From UBA4582 sp002389265 (GTDB taxonomy: Bacteria; Pseudomonadota; Gammaproteobacteria; Pseudomonadales; Azotimanducaceae): a DNA stretch of 64,000 nt. The position numbers were made by a program, and so were the translations under genes. Shown here piece by piece: positions 1 to 7,588 of this stretch. The stretch's first letter is position 1; the number at the start of each line of letters is the position of its first letter. The stretch lies in contig CALSRT010000002.1 in the NCBI GenBank assembly GCA_943788825.1, positions 992,001-1,056,000 of the forward strand, written 5' to 3'. The notes beneath the pieces are model-generated. The model searched no databases. It had not been told where the DNA came from and saw only the letters and a list, made by a program, of their open reading frames with translations.

Positions 1-48
1 TTGAACGCGACAATTGAGGTGGCAACAGTGCATCGTGAAGAAGCGTAA
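1..48 (+). CDS. possible 3' end of a gene entering from the left
   Basis: Frame 1 is open from the first base to a TAA at 46-48 and would encode the last 15 residues of a protein, ending in VHREEA. The other two forward frames stop almost at once. The stretch is too short to identify, and chance is a real alternative. Confidence 0.2.
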   Translation: MNATIEVATVHREEA

Positions 49-150
49 CTGTTTACCGTGCTTTCTTGATGTCGTGGCGCCAAAAAGTTGGACGAATCGG
101 GGAAAAGGTTATCCACCCACAGTCTTCTAAGGATAGAATACACAAAGGAC

Positions 151-226
151 GCGGGTGTAACTCAGTTGGTAGAGTACTAGCTTCCCAAGCTAGTTGTCGC
201 GAGTTCGAATCTCGTCGCCCGCTCCA
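151..226 (+). tRNA. tRNA-Gly (anticodon CCC)
   Basis: The sequence folds as a complete cloverleaf of 76 bases with an encoded CCA end. The acceptor arm GCGGGTG pairs with CGCCCGC using one G-U pair. The anticodon stem CTAGC/GCTAG encloses the loop TTCCCAA, so the anticodon is CCC and reads GGG glycine codons. The T arm contains the usual GTTCGAATC. A TAGAAT hexamer at 134-139 is correctly spaced to be a -10 box. No hairpin terminator is obvious just downstream. Confidence 0.95.
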
Positions 227-497
227 ATAAAATCAATGGGTTACCGCGTTTCCTCTGCTGATTTTTTTCAACGTCACTAGGTGGCTACACACCGGCGACA
301 CAAACTGCAAAATTCTGAATGTGTTTCAGGAACCAATAGCCCGAAGCTCGCGCATGTCTGATTGATAAAACCCAAAGCCGCGTATCAGTTCCCGCAAGCG
401 CGACTCTGGCAGATAACGGCTACTATGGCCTGGCACCTGTTGGGCATTTGTAGTGTGGCAGGGTAGGGTGTTCAGGTTGCCGATGGCGCCCCTTAGG
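227..497. other. spacer with an open minus-strand stretch, no firm gene
   Basis: Nothing certain lies here. On the minus strand one frame is open from 523 to a TGA at 326-328, about 65 codons, with ordinary-looking codon choice and a C-terminal part reading RYLPESRLRELIRGFGFYQS. It has no ATG except near its end. It may be the tail of a decayed gene continuing from the frames at 498-1063, or chance. Confidence 0.3.
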
Positions 498-680
498 CTA
501 TTCCGATAACACCTTCGCCTGTTCTAGCATCCTGACCAGGCGGCCATCCATTTCAGGGTTTTCACCGACAAGGCGCTGCAGGCTGCCATCGAACTGGCTG
601 ATGGTGATGTAACCGGCAGCAGAGGCATGGCCCTCGGAATTGGCTTCCAACTGATTGGGTTGATCTTCAAAAGTATCCAT
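498..680 (-). CDS. small acidic ORF, possible frameshifted tail of the upstream gene
   Basis: This is a 60-residue reading frame starting at an ATG at 680, which shares a base with the TGA stop of the upstream Thr-rich gene (TGATG). The product is acidic and hydrophilic with no recognised domain; its end reads RLVRMLEQAKVLSE. The same frame stays open back through the upstream 9-bp repeat tract, where it would read Tyr-Ser-Asn repeats instead of Thr-Thr-Ala. It could be a coupled small gene, the true C-terminus after a frameshift, or non-coding. Confidence 0.3.
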   Translation of the reverse strand: MDTFEDQPNQLEANSEGHASAAGYITISQFDGSLQRLVGENPEMDGRLVRMLEQAKVLSE

Positions 681-1063
681 CACGACCCCGTGCTCGTCGT
701 CGCTGTAGTTGCTGTAGTTGCTGTAGTGGCTGTAGTGGCTGTCGTTGAGGTGGTGCTGGTCGTCGATGGGGTGGGCGGAGTGTCCGTAGGCGGGGCAACA
801 GCAGACTTGTTGTCCGAGACGGTAACGACTGCCCCTAACGCGATCACCGCGCCAATGCCCAAGGCCGCTGCAGTAGCTGCAGGCATGCCAGCAACGTCGG
901 CTGACGCTTCACTTTCCGCCCAGGCACCAGGCGCCAAAAAACTGCCAGCCATTAAGATAGCCAGGATACTCCGACTTTTAAGGTTGTTAGCATTCACCAC
1001 TGGATTGGTCATCGGGGCGTTAGGATATGAACGGCTCTGGCTAGCTGCTTTTTGAGTTTTCAA
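680..1063 (-). CDS. GfcA/YjbE-like Thr-rich exported small protein
   Basis: The 127-residue product has a long N-terminal region, then a hydrophobic signal segment near residues 33-47 with a cleavage-like APGAWA-ES site. An Ala/Gly-rich hydrophobic stretch follows, and the tail is mostly Thr-Thr-Ala repeats ending STGS. This plan (signal peptide, small hydrophobic segment, poly-Thr tail) resembles GfcA/YjbE proteins linked to capsule loci, but no other capsule genes are adjacent. The start is TTG, chosen because AGGAG lies six bases upstream; a later ATG at 1012 has no such site. The role is unknown. Confidence 0.55.
   Translation of the reverse strand: MKTQKAASQSRSYPNAPMTNPVVNANNLKSRSILAILMAGSFLAPGAWAESEASADVAGMPAATAAALGIGAVIALGAVVTVSDNKSAVAPPTDTPPTPSTTSTTSTTATTATTATTATTATTSTGS
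702..737. repeat. 9-bp tandem repeat inside a coding tail
   Basis: Four consecutive copies of GCTGTAGTT or GCTGTAGTG (plus strand) encode the Thr-Thr-Ala units of the Thr-rich protein. Because the unit is a multiple of three, copy-number change would alter length but not frame. Confidence 0.85.
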
Positions 1064-1080
1064 CGTAGACTCCTGATTCT

Positions 1081-1396
1081 AATAGTTACCCGCTTTGGGG
1101 CTCAGGGCGATTCTACCTGCATGCGCGCTGCCAGAAAGTTGAGATAGATGTTCTATTGATCTGTGACAATCAAATCTAAAATAAAGAGAGATAGTCGGTC
1201 CATGTCGAATTTTGCCGGCATCAATTGCTCAGCTGGATTTGCTGAGCTTGCCTACTTGGTGGGCTTGATTGAGAGACTGAATTGTTGTTTAGATCAGGCG
1301 CTGAGAAATTCTATGGCAAGGGTTGACGTGTATCGTTACCAAAGAAGATGACTGGTTTCAGTGGCCAGTGTCGTTCTCGATAGTGGCACAGAGCCA
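1081..1396. other. spacer between Thr-rich gene and katG
   Basis: No convincing gene. An ATG at 1202 opens a 49-codon plus-strand frame preceded only by a weak AGAGA; its product has no recognised feature, so it is not called as a gene. Confidence 0.4.
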
Positions 1397-1400
1397 AAAA

Positions 1401-1432
1401 AAAACGGCGACGCTGTTGGCGTCACCGTTTTT
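1401..1432 (-). terminator. intrinsic terminator after katG
   Basis: An inverted repeat pairs AAAACGGCGACGC (1401-1413) with 1419-1431 with one mismatch, over a five-base loop. On the minus strand it is followed by a run of T (complement of the A run at 1396-1404), as expected downstream of katG. The plus strand also ends in five T, so it may work both ways. Confidence 0.85.
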
Positions 1433-1524
1433 GCCGAGGTCCTGTGGGTAAGGCCTGAAGCTGCTTTAAAGCCCTTCCGCCGATCCACTCAGCCGCGCTT
1501 AATCAGTCATGTTTTTCAACATGA

Positions 1525-3747
1525 TTAGCGGCGAAGATCAAAGCGATCAAGGGTCATCACTTTGGACCATGCTGTAACAAAGTCGCGAACAAATTTTTCC
1601 TGACTGTCAGCGGCAGCATACACTTCGGCGACAGATCGTAGTTCGGAACTTGAGCCGAAGATCAGATCCACCGGCGTGGCTCGCCATTTCAGCGCGCCAC
1701 TAGTGCGATCCCGACCTTCGTAGATCCCTGCGGATGTGGGTGATTTAGCCCATGTTGTTGACATATCCAGCAGGTTCTTGAAAAAGTCGTTGCTGAGTGT
1801 GCCAGGTCGGTCTGTGAGTACACCAACGGCAGATTGACCAGTATTGGCATTCAGGGCTCGTAGGCCACCCACCAGAACTGTCATTTCAGGCACCGAGAGG
1901 GTTAGCATATTGGCTCGATCAACCAGCATGTCAGCAGGGGATCTGTGGGCTGCATTGCTAAAGTAATTGCGAAACCCATCAGCGGTGGGCTCAAGTACCG
2001 CAAATGATGTGACATCGGTTTGCGCCTGGGTTGCGTCCATGCGACCTGGAATGAAGGGCACCTTAACATCTTGGCCGGCTTGTTTGGCCGCCTGCTCAAT
2101 GGCTGCAGCGCCCCCCAGTACGATCAGGTCGGCAAGAGATATCTGCTTGTTGCGGCTAGTGAAGCCTTGTTGGATCTCACCGAGGGTCTTCAGTACCTTG
2201 GCCAGCTCTGCGGGATTGTTGGCGGCCCAGTCCTTCTGTGGTGCGAGACGAACACGGGCGCCATTGGCACCGCCGCGCATATCGGTGCCACGGAAACTAG
2301 AGGCAGAGGCCCAGGCAGTTCTAATAAGCTCGGCGTTAGTCAAGCCTGTTGCCAGGATCTGGGACTTGAGTTTGGCAATGTCTCGTGCGGTGACGAGCTT
2401 GTGGTCAACCGCGGGGATTGGATCCTGCCATATTAATGCCTCAGCTGGTACCTCTGCGCCAATATAGCGCGCCCTAGGTCCCATATCCCGATGAGTCAGC
2501 TTGAACCAGGCCTTGGCGAAAGCGAGTTCGAATTCCGCTGGGTTGGCGAGAAAACGCTTTGAGATCTCTCCATAGCTTGGATCGAACTTTAAAGACAGGT
2601 CAGTCGTGAACATGATCGGAGCGTGACGCTTGGTGGCATCGTGTGCATCAGGTACCAGATTGGATGCAGCGGAATTTTTGGGTATCCATTGGATCGCGCC
2701 TGCTGGGCTTCGAGTTTGCTCCCACTCGAAGGCGAATAGGTTACCAAGATACTGCATCGACCAGGCTGTGGGGGTTGTCGTCCAAGCACCTTCCAGGCCA
2801 CTTGAAATAGTATCAGCGCCATTACCTGTGCCGCACGTGTTCCGCCAGCCGAGGCCTTGCTCTTCGATGCCAGCAGCTGCCGGCTCAGGGCCAACGCAGC
2901 CCGTTGGTGGGGCGGCGCCATGAGCTTTGCCGAAGGTATGGCCGCCAGCGATGAGCGCAACGGTCTCTTCATCGTTCATAGCCATGCGACCGAAGGTCTC
3001 ACGAATATCTTTGGCCGCGGCAAGTGCATCGGGTACACCATTTGGACCTTCCGGATTAACGTAAATCAAGCCCATTTGCACGGCTGCCAGAGGCTTTTCC
3101 AGCTGCCTGTCACCGCTGTAACGCTCATCAGCCATGAACTCAGCTTCAGGACCCCAATAGACCAAATCGGGTTCCCAGTCGTCTATACGACCACCCGCAA
3201 AGCCAAAGGTCTTAAAGCCCATGGATTCCATAGCCACGTTGCCGGCCAGAACCATCAGGTCGGCCCATGAAATGTTATTGCCATATTTTTGCTTGATGGG
3301 CCAAAGTAATCGCCGAGCCTTATCAAGATTCACGTTGTCGGGCCAACTGTTAAGAGGTTCAAATCGCTGCTGACCACCACCAGCGCCGCCGCGGCCATCC
3401 GTGACGCGGTAGGTGCCTGAGCTGTGCCAGGCCATGCGGATGAAGAAGGGTCCATAGTGACCATAGTCTGCTGGCCACCAAGGTTGTGAGGTGGTCATGA
3501 CGGTCTCAATTTCCTGTTTTAATGCCTTAAGATCAATTGAGTTGAACCCTTCAGCATAATTGAACTCCTCGCCCAAAGGGTTGGACTCAGCAGCGTGCTG
3601 ACGTAATGGCGTCAAATCTAGCAGTTCTGGCCACCAAAATTGGGTCGTCTTTGGCTTGCTATCAGCCAAAGCAAGGCTGGCACCAAACGGTAAAATCAGA
3701 CAGGCGAGTAGCGCCAGTAACGATATCCTCGGTATTTGTATCGGCAT
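1525..3747 (-). CDS. katG: catalase-peroxidase with signal peptide
   Basis: This bifunctional haem enzyme removes hydrogen peroxide by catalase and peroxidase reactions. Counted from the ATG at 3747 (740 residues), the distal residues are Arg104, Trp107 and His108 in IRMAWHSSGTYR. The Trp-Tyr-Met adduct would be Trp107-Tyr229-Met255, and the proximal haem ligand is His270 in GGHTFGKAHG. Both peroxidase-like halves are present. The N-terminus is a clear signal peptide (ISLLALLACLILPFGASLALA), so the enzyme is probably periplasmic, unlike the usual cytoplasmic KatG. The ATG was chosen over a TTG at 3768 because AAGGAAG lies six bases upstream. A terminator follows at 1401-1432 and a tandem repeat lies upstream. 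Confidence 0.95.
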   Translation of the reverse strand: MPIQIPRISLLALLACLILPFGASLALADSKPKTTQFWWPELLDLTPLRQHAAESNPLGEEFNYAEGFNSIDLKALKQEIETVMTTSQPWWPADYGHYGPFFIRMAWHSSGTYRVTDGRGGAGGGQQRFEPLNSWPDNVNLDKARRLLWPIKQKYGNNISWADLMVLAGNVAMESMGFKTFGFAGGRIDDWEPDLVYWGPEAEFMADERYSGDRQLEKPLAAVQMGLIYVNPEGPNGVPDALAAAKDIRETFGRMAMNDEETVALIAGGHTFGKAHGAAPPTGCVGPEPAAAGIEEQGLGWRNTCGTGNGADTISSGLEGAWTTTPTAWSMQYLGNLFAFEWEQTRSPAGAIQWIPKNSAASNLVPDAHDATKRHAPIMFTTDLSLKFDPSYGEISKRFLANPAEFELAFAKAWFKLTHRDMGPRARYIGAEVPAEALIWQDPIPAVDHKLVTARDIAKLKSQILATGLTNAELIRTAWASASSFRGTDMRGGANGARVRLAPQKDWAANNPAELAKVLKTLGEIQQGFTSRNKQISLADLIVLGGAAAIEQAAKQAGQDVKVPFIPGRMDATQAQTDVTSFAVLEPTADGFRNYFSNAAHRSPADMLVDRANMLTLSVPEMTVLVGGLRALNANTGQSAVGVLTDRPGTLSNDFFKNLLDMSTTWAKSPTSAGIYEGRDRTSGALKWRATPVDLIFGSSSELRSVAEVYAAADSQEKFVRDFVTAWSKVMTLDRFDLRR

Positions 3748-3790
3748 GGGGTTCTTCCTTTGGGTCAAGAATCAAAAATCATCGGGTTAT

Positions 3791-3850
3791 GTATCGGTTC
3801 AGGTACCGGTTCAGGTACCGGTTCAGGTACCGGTCTAGGTATCCGGCTAG
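3791..3850. repeat. five 12-bp direct repeats upstream of katG
   Basis: Five contiguous 12-base units follow GTACCGGTTCAG. The middle two are identical and the outer ones differ by one to three bases. Each contains palindromic GGTACC or ACCGGT cores. The array starts 44 bases upstream of the katG start codon, where operator or promoter sequence would be expected. Confidence 0.9.
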
Positions 3851-4396
3851 CTACTGGTCACAGTGTCGAGCAAATTAGTGGATAAGGTTATAACAGATAG
3901 AGTTGACCGCATTCCCACAGGGATGACAAATGGAATAAATTGATCGCAACATGCTAAAAAATCGATGGTCAGCCTGTGATCTAGGCGGTGTGGCGCTGAT
4001 TATTCTAGTTAGTCTTAGCCGCAAACCAATGTCTCCGGGGAGCTATGTCCGGACGATATGCCTGATGATCTACCATCGGTGGCAACGCATTCAAGTGCAA
4101 ACACTTGACCTAGATCAAGATATTGACAGCCAATGATCGTCTGCCTGCGCCTGAAAATTGAAATGTCGATAACACGGCAAAGGTTTGGTGTCCGCCGCAA
4201 CTTGCCGGGGCATGGAAAGTTTGTCTGAGAATGAGGGTTGCCGGATATACGGATGTTGCGTTTTTGAAAGTTGGGACGACCAAGAAAAATAGGTTGGTTG
4301 ATGGTCCACATCGCCGCGTTTTCTTCCTTCCTTGCCATTGAGAATCCCCATTTAGAAGATCAGCGCGGAGATAAAAACATCGTACTGGTCATCCAG
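3851..4396. other. non-coding or decayed region
   Basis: No gene is supported on either strand. Several short frames overlap each other without ribosome sites, domains or coherent composition. The katG promoter is probably in the left part. Confidence 0.5.
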
Positions 4397-4738
<342 letters not shown>

Positions 4739-4779
4739 TCATGAATTAGCGTAGTCTGACCAAGCAGACGTGCTGCAAC

Positions 4780-4807
4780 AAGCGGTTAAAACTAAGCGGT
4801 TAAAACT
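4780..4807. repeat. 14-bp tandem duplication
   Basis: AAGCGGTTAAAACT occurs twice without a gap. A diverged third copy (GCGGGTAGTTAAAATTA) follows. Confidence 0.9.
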
Positions 4808-5162
4808 AGCGGGTAGTTAAAATTAGTGGTCGGAGGTGGAGAATTGTCCGCGTGTCATTGCCGCTTGCTTGAAGAATGAAGCGAACACCTTGCACTAAGT
4901 TGCTTCAGGAACATGTATATTCGAGTCATCGTTTGCGGTTTGATGCTTTTGAGACGCGAAGGAGCTATTATCTAACAGGTATTTTTAGTCGTAGGGCGCA
5001 GTTGTGGTTTTTCAACATAGGGTTGGCTAACTGGCTTTGATTAGCCGTGTTTGTAACGATAATAGTCACTCCCTATAGCCGCCAGTTCTGTTTACGTCGC
5101 TTTTGGTTGGCGTTCGAGAAAATACAATTATTAGGGACGTGATGTGAATCCCTGTGAGGTTC
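4808..5162. other. spacer without recognisable gene
   Basis: AT-rich non-coding DNA with no supported reading frame. A weak GGCTAAC/GATTAGCC inverted repeat near 5023-5047 is the only visible structure. Confidence 0.4.
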
Positions 5163-5762
5163 TCAGGGCTTCTTGCGGCGCCACACGGATTGGACTTCCG
5201 GCTCGACAACCATGGCTTCTGTGTCTGCGCTGTGGGTCTCTACGGATGCTAGATCCGGGGTGGGCGCGTTGATCTGATTTTCCTGGTGGTCACTGTTGTC
5301 GGTGTCAGGGCGGTAAGTGGCTTGCAAACCTTTCAGGAAATGCCTTAACACCTGGTCCTGGCATTTTCTAAAGTGCTTGTGACTCGATTTGCGAAAAAAT
5401 GCGCTGAGTTCATGTTTGCTGAGTCTGAAGTCCGAGCGATTCATAATCTCGAGGATGTCATCTGCCTGCAAGTTCAAGGCGATTTTTAATTTCATGAAAA
5501 TAATATTGTTCGACAAGCGTTGTTCTGGCTCGGGTTGTGGGCCCTCACGCTTGCCGCGCTTCAGATTGATTAATCCATTGAGAAATATGGCCAGTTCAAC
5601 GTCGGAGCAGTCCTGGTAAGCCGGATCATCATCTTTTTTGAGCCAATCACTGACCTGTTCGCGGGTAACAGTGTGACCCGCTTCGGCAAATAACTGAATC
5701 ATGGTCTTGTCATTGAAGTTGAAGGTGTAGCGGATTCGGCGTAACACGTCGTTATTGGTCAT
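5163..5762 (-). CDS. YehS-like DUF1456 protein
   Basis: The 199-residue protein matches the DUF1456/YehS family: two related modules of about 68 residues. The first spans residues 1-75 and includes NNDVLRRIRYTFNFND and AIFLNGLINLKRGK. The second spans residues 84-150 and includes NNIIFMKLKIALNL and LRHFLKGLQA. A hydrophilic acidic tail of about 50 residues, ending WRRKKP, extends beyond the usual end. The biochemical function of the family is not established. The ATG at 5762 is preferred to a TTG at 5846 because the family begins exactly there; the ribosome site is weak. Confidence 0.85.
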   Translation of the reverse strand: MTNNDVLRRIRYTFNFNDKTMIQLFAEAGHTVTREQVSDWLKKDDDPAYQDCSDVELAIFLNGLINLKRGKREGPQPEPEQRLSNNIIFMKLKIALNLQADDILEIMNRSDFRLSKHELSAFFRKSSHKHFRKCQDQVLRHFLKGLQATYRPDTDNSDHQENQINAPTPDLASVETHSADTEAMVVEPEVQSVWRRKKP

Positions 5763-5908
5763 AGGTTTACTCTGCTGCGAACTGCTTGATTGTTCTAGTG
5801 GGAAGCTTGGGTCAACGTTACGGTAAACCTGGGGCTTTAAAAGCAATACTTTACCGTCTTATTCCACAGGATGTCATATTGTGCATAGATATTTTGTTAG
5901 CAGCCTGT

Positions 5909-6619
5909 TTAAGGATTTGTCAGACGCAATTGGTTTTTACTCAATTGACGCGCAATGATACGGAATACGTCGGCTGAAATGCCGAGCCCCAGATGGCTGC
6001 TGCGGACTTCAAAGTGCTCGACGTCGGGTGACTTGTGATCGATGCAGGCTTCCCAGGCGACGACGCCATCGTTCTTTGAGTAAATATTGGTGATGGGCAT
6101 TTGTAGTAATTGCTTATCCCTTGATGCGATAGCCTGCTCAATCATGTCCAGGCTGAGGCCGTTGTCTTTGAACAGTGCAGCGACGCGGGTATATTTAGGC
6201 CCACCGATGATGGGGCTGCCCAGGGTCAAGACCTGGCTGATGTGGCCAGGCAATTCCCTGGCGACCTCTCTGGCAAGATAACCGCCCAGACTCCAGCCCA
6301 CCAGTATGACGGGGGCGTTGGTATCCTGTACTTGCTTTCTTACCGCGTCGGTAAGGGTGCGGATCATCACCATGACATCACCGGTATTGATGCCTTGTTG
6401 CCAACCAGCACTGTTATAGCCCAGGTAAGCCAAATACTGGCGCAGTACCAGGGTGGAAAAATCCCCTGCGCCAAAGCCCGGGAAGACTAAAACCCGCTCT
6501 CCCTTGCCGCGGACCTGGGTGAGTAAATCTGGGGCATGGAGAAACAGGCGCGGGAACTCCAGCCAGCTGAACGCTTCGTTAAACAAGCGTATATTGGATG
6601 GTGGTGAAATGTTATGCAT
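5909..6619 (-). CDS. alpha/beta-hydrolase, lipase/esterase-like
   Basis: The 236-residue protein has an alpha/beta-hydrolase core. The oxyanion region is VLVFPGFGAG (43-52), the nucleophile is Ser110 in GWSLGG, the acid is Asp184 in YSKNDGVV, and the base is His209 in SSHLGLG. It resembles small lipase or cutinase-like hydrolases that act on acyl esters, but the substrate cannot be read from sequence. No signal peptide is evident, so it is probably cytoplasmic. It stands alone between the YehS-like gene and an SDR gene on the same strand. Confidence 0.8.
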   Translation of the reverse strand: MHNISPPSNIRLFNEAFSWLEFPRLFLHAPDLLTQVRGKGERVLVFPGFGAGDFSTLVLRQYLAYLGYNSAGWQQGINTGDVMVMIRTLTDAVRKQVQDTNAPVILVGWSLGGYLAREVARELPGHISQVLTLGSPIIGGPKYTRVAALFKDNGLSLDMIEQAIASRDKQLLQMPITNIYSKNDGVVAWEACIDHKSPDVEHFEVRSSHLGLGISADVFRIIARQLSKNQLRLTNP

Positions 6620-6740
6620 AGCTGGCTGCTAGCTCAATGTTGACTGAGTATTGATAGTGAATGCCATGTCTGAAAAAAACCAGGTCTGAGGCACTCGGTA
6701 TCGACCGGTTTAGAGGACCTTTACTCGCTTGGGGCAACGC

Positions 6741-7547
6741 CTAACCGCGTGGCTCGTTAAACATCGCCGTGCGGCCGCCGTCAATCACCAGATCGTGGCT
6801 GGTGACGAATCGACTGGCATCGCTGGCGAGGTACAGTGCGCCCTCGGCGATATCCACAGCGAGGCCCGCCTGTTGCAATGGTACGGCTTTAGCCAGGTTG
6901 GCAGTGAGCTTGGCCATTTTGGCTTCGTTTTCGGCGTCGGTGAGCGTGTTGGCTCGGGCCGAGCCACCATAAAATATCGGGGTGGCGATGGCGCCAGGAG
7001 AAATGGCGTTGACGCGAATATTTAAGGGGCCCAGTTCAACGCCTGCGAGGCGAGTATAGTGCGAGACGGCAGCCTTAATTGCGGAATAGAGAATGTCGCC
7101 CTGAAGGTGTCGAAGGCCAGCAATACTTGAGTTGTTGATAATCGAGCCGCCGCCATTGGCTGTCATTGGGCCAATGGCATGCTTGATGCCAAGAATCACA
7201 CTGGATAAGAGCAGGCTGACACCATCCTGAATGTGTTCCGGTGTGACGCCTTGCAAGCCTGCGCCAACTGGTCCACCAGCGTTATTAAAGAGGATGTCGA
7301 GTTTGCCGAAATGCTTCACCGTTAGGGCGATGGCGGCGGCAATATCTGCTTCTTGGGTAATATCTGCCGTGCTGTAGATCACTTGACTACCCAGGCTGTC
7401 AGCGAGCTTTTGGCCTTTTTCTTCCGAGCGACCGACAATGACAACGCGCGCACCTTCGGCTGCAAATAGTTTGGCGGTGGCCGCCCCGATGCCACTGGTA
7501 CCGCCTGTAATCAGTGCCACTTTGCCTGCGAGTCTATCAGTCATCAT
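6741..7547 (-). CDS. short-chain dehydrogenase/reductase
   Basis: A classical 268-residue SDR oxidoreductase. It has the dinucleotide-binding TGGTSGIG (14-21), the NNAG structural motif (88-91) and the catalytic set Ser141, Tyr154 and Lys158 (YSAIK). Arg40 after the second strand suggests NADP(H) preference, which is an inference. The C-terminal DLVIDGGRTAMF is typical of the family. The substrate is unknown. Two adjacent ATG codons follow GGAAG by about four bases. Confidence 0.85.
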   Translation of the reverse strand: MMTDRLAGKVALITGGTSGIGAATAKLFAAEGARVVIVGRSEEKGQKLADSLGSQVIYSTADITQEADIAAAIALTVKHFGKLDILFNNAGGPVGAGLQGVTPEHIQDGVSLLLSSVILGIKHAIGPMTANGGGSIINNSSIAGLRHLQGDILYSAIKAAVSHYTRLAGVELGPLNIRVNAISPGAIATPIFYGGSARANTLTDAENEAKMAKLTANLAKAVPLQQAGLAVDIAEGALYLASDASRFVTSHDLVIDGGRTAMFNEPRG

Positions 7548-7588
7548 TCATCTTCCGTTTCAATAAGACAGTAAACCGTCAGGCTGTC

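Noticed and set aside
1163..1351. 62-codon plus-strand frame between the Thr-rich gene and katG
   Set aside because: GTG start without ribosome site, no recognised motif, and a length expected by chance.
4015..4351. Overlapping minus-strand frames of 78-107 codons
   Set aside because: They overlap in different frames, lack ribosome sites and have no domain or coherent composition.
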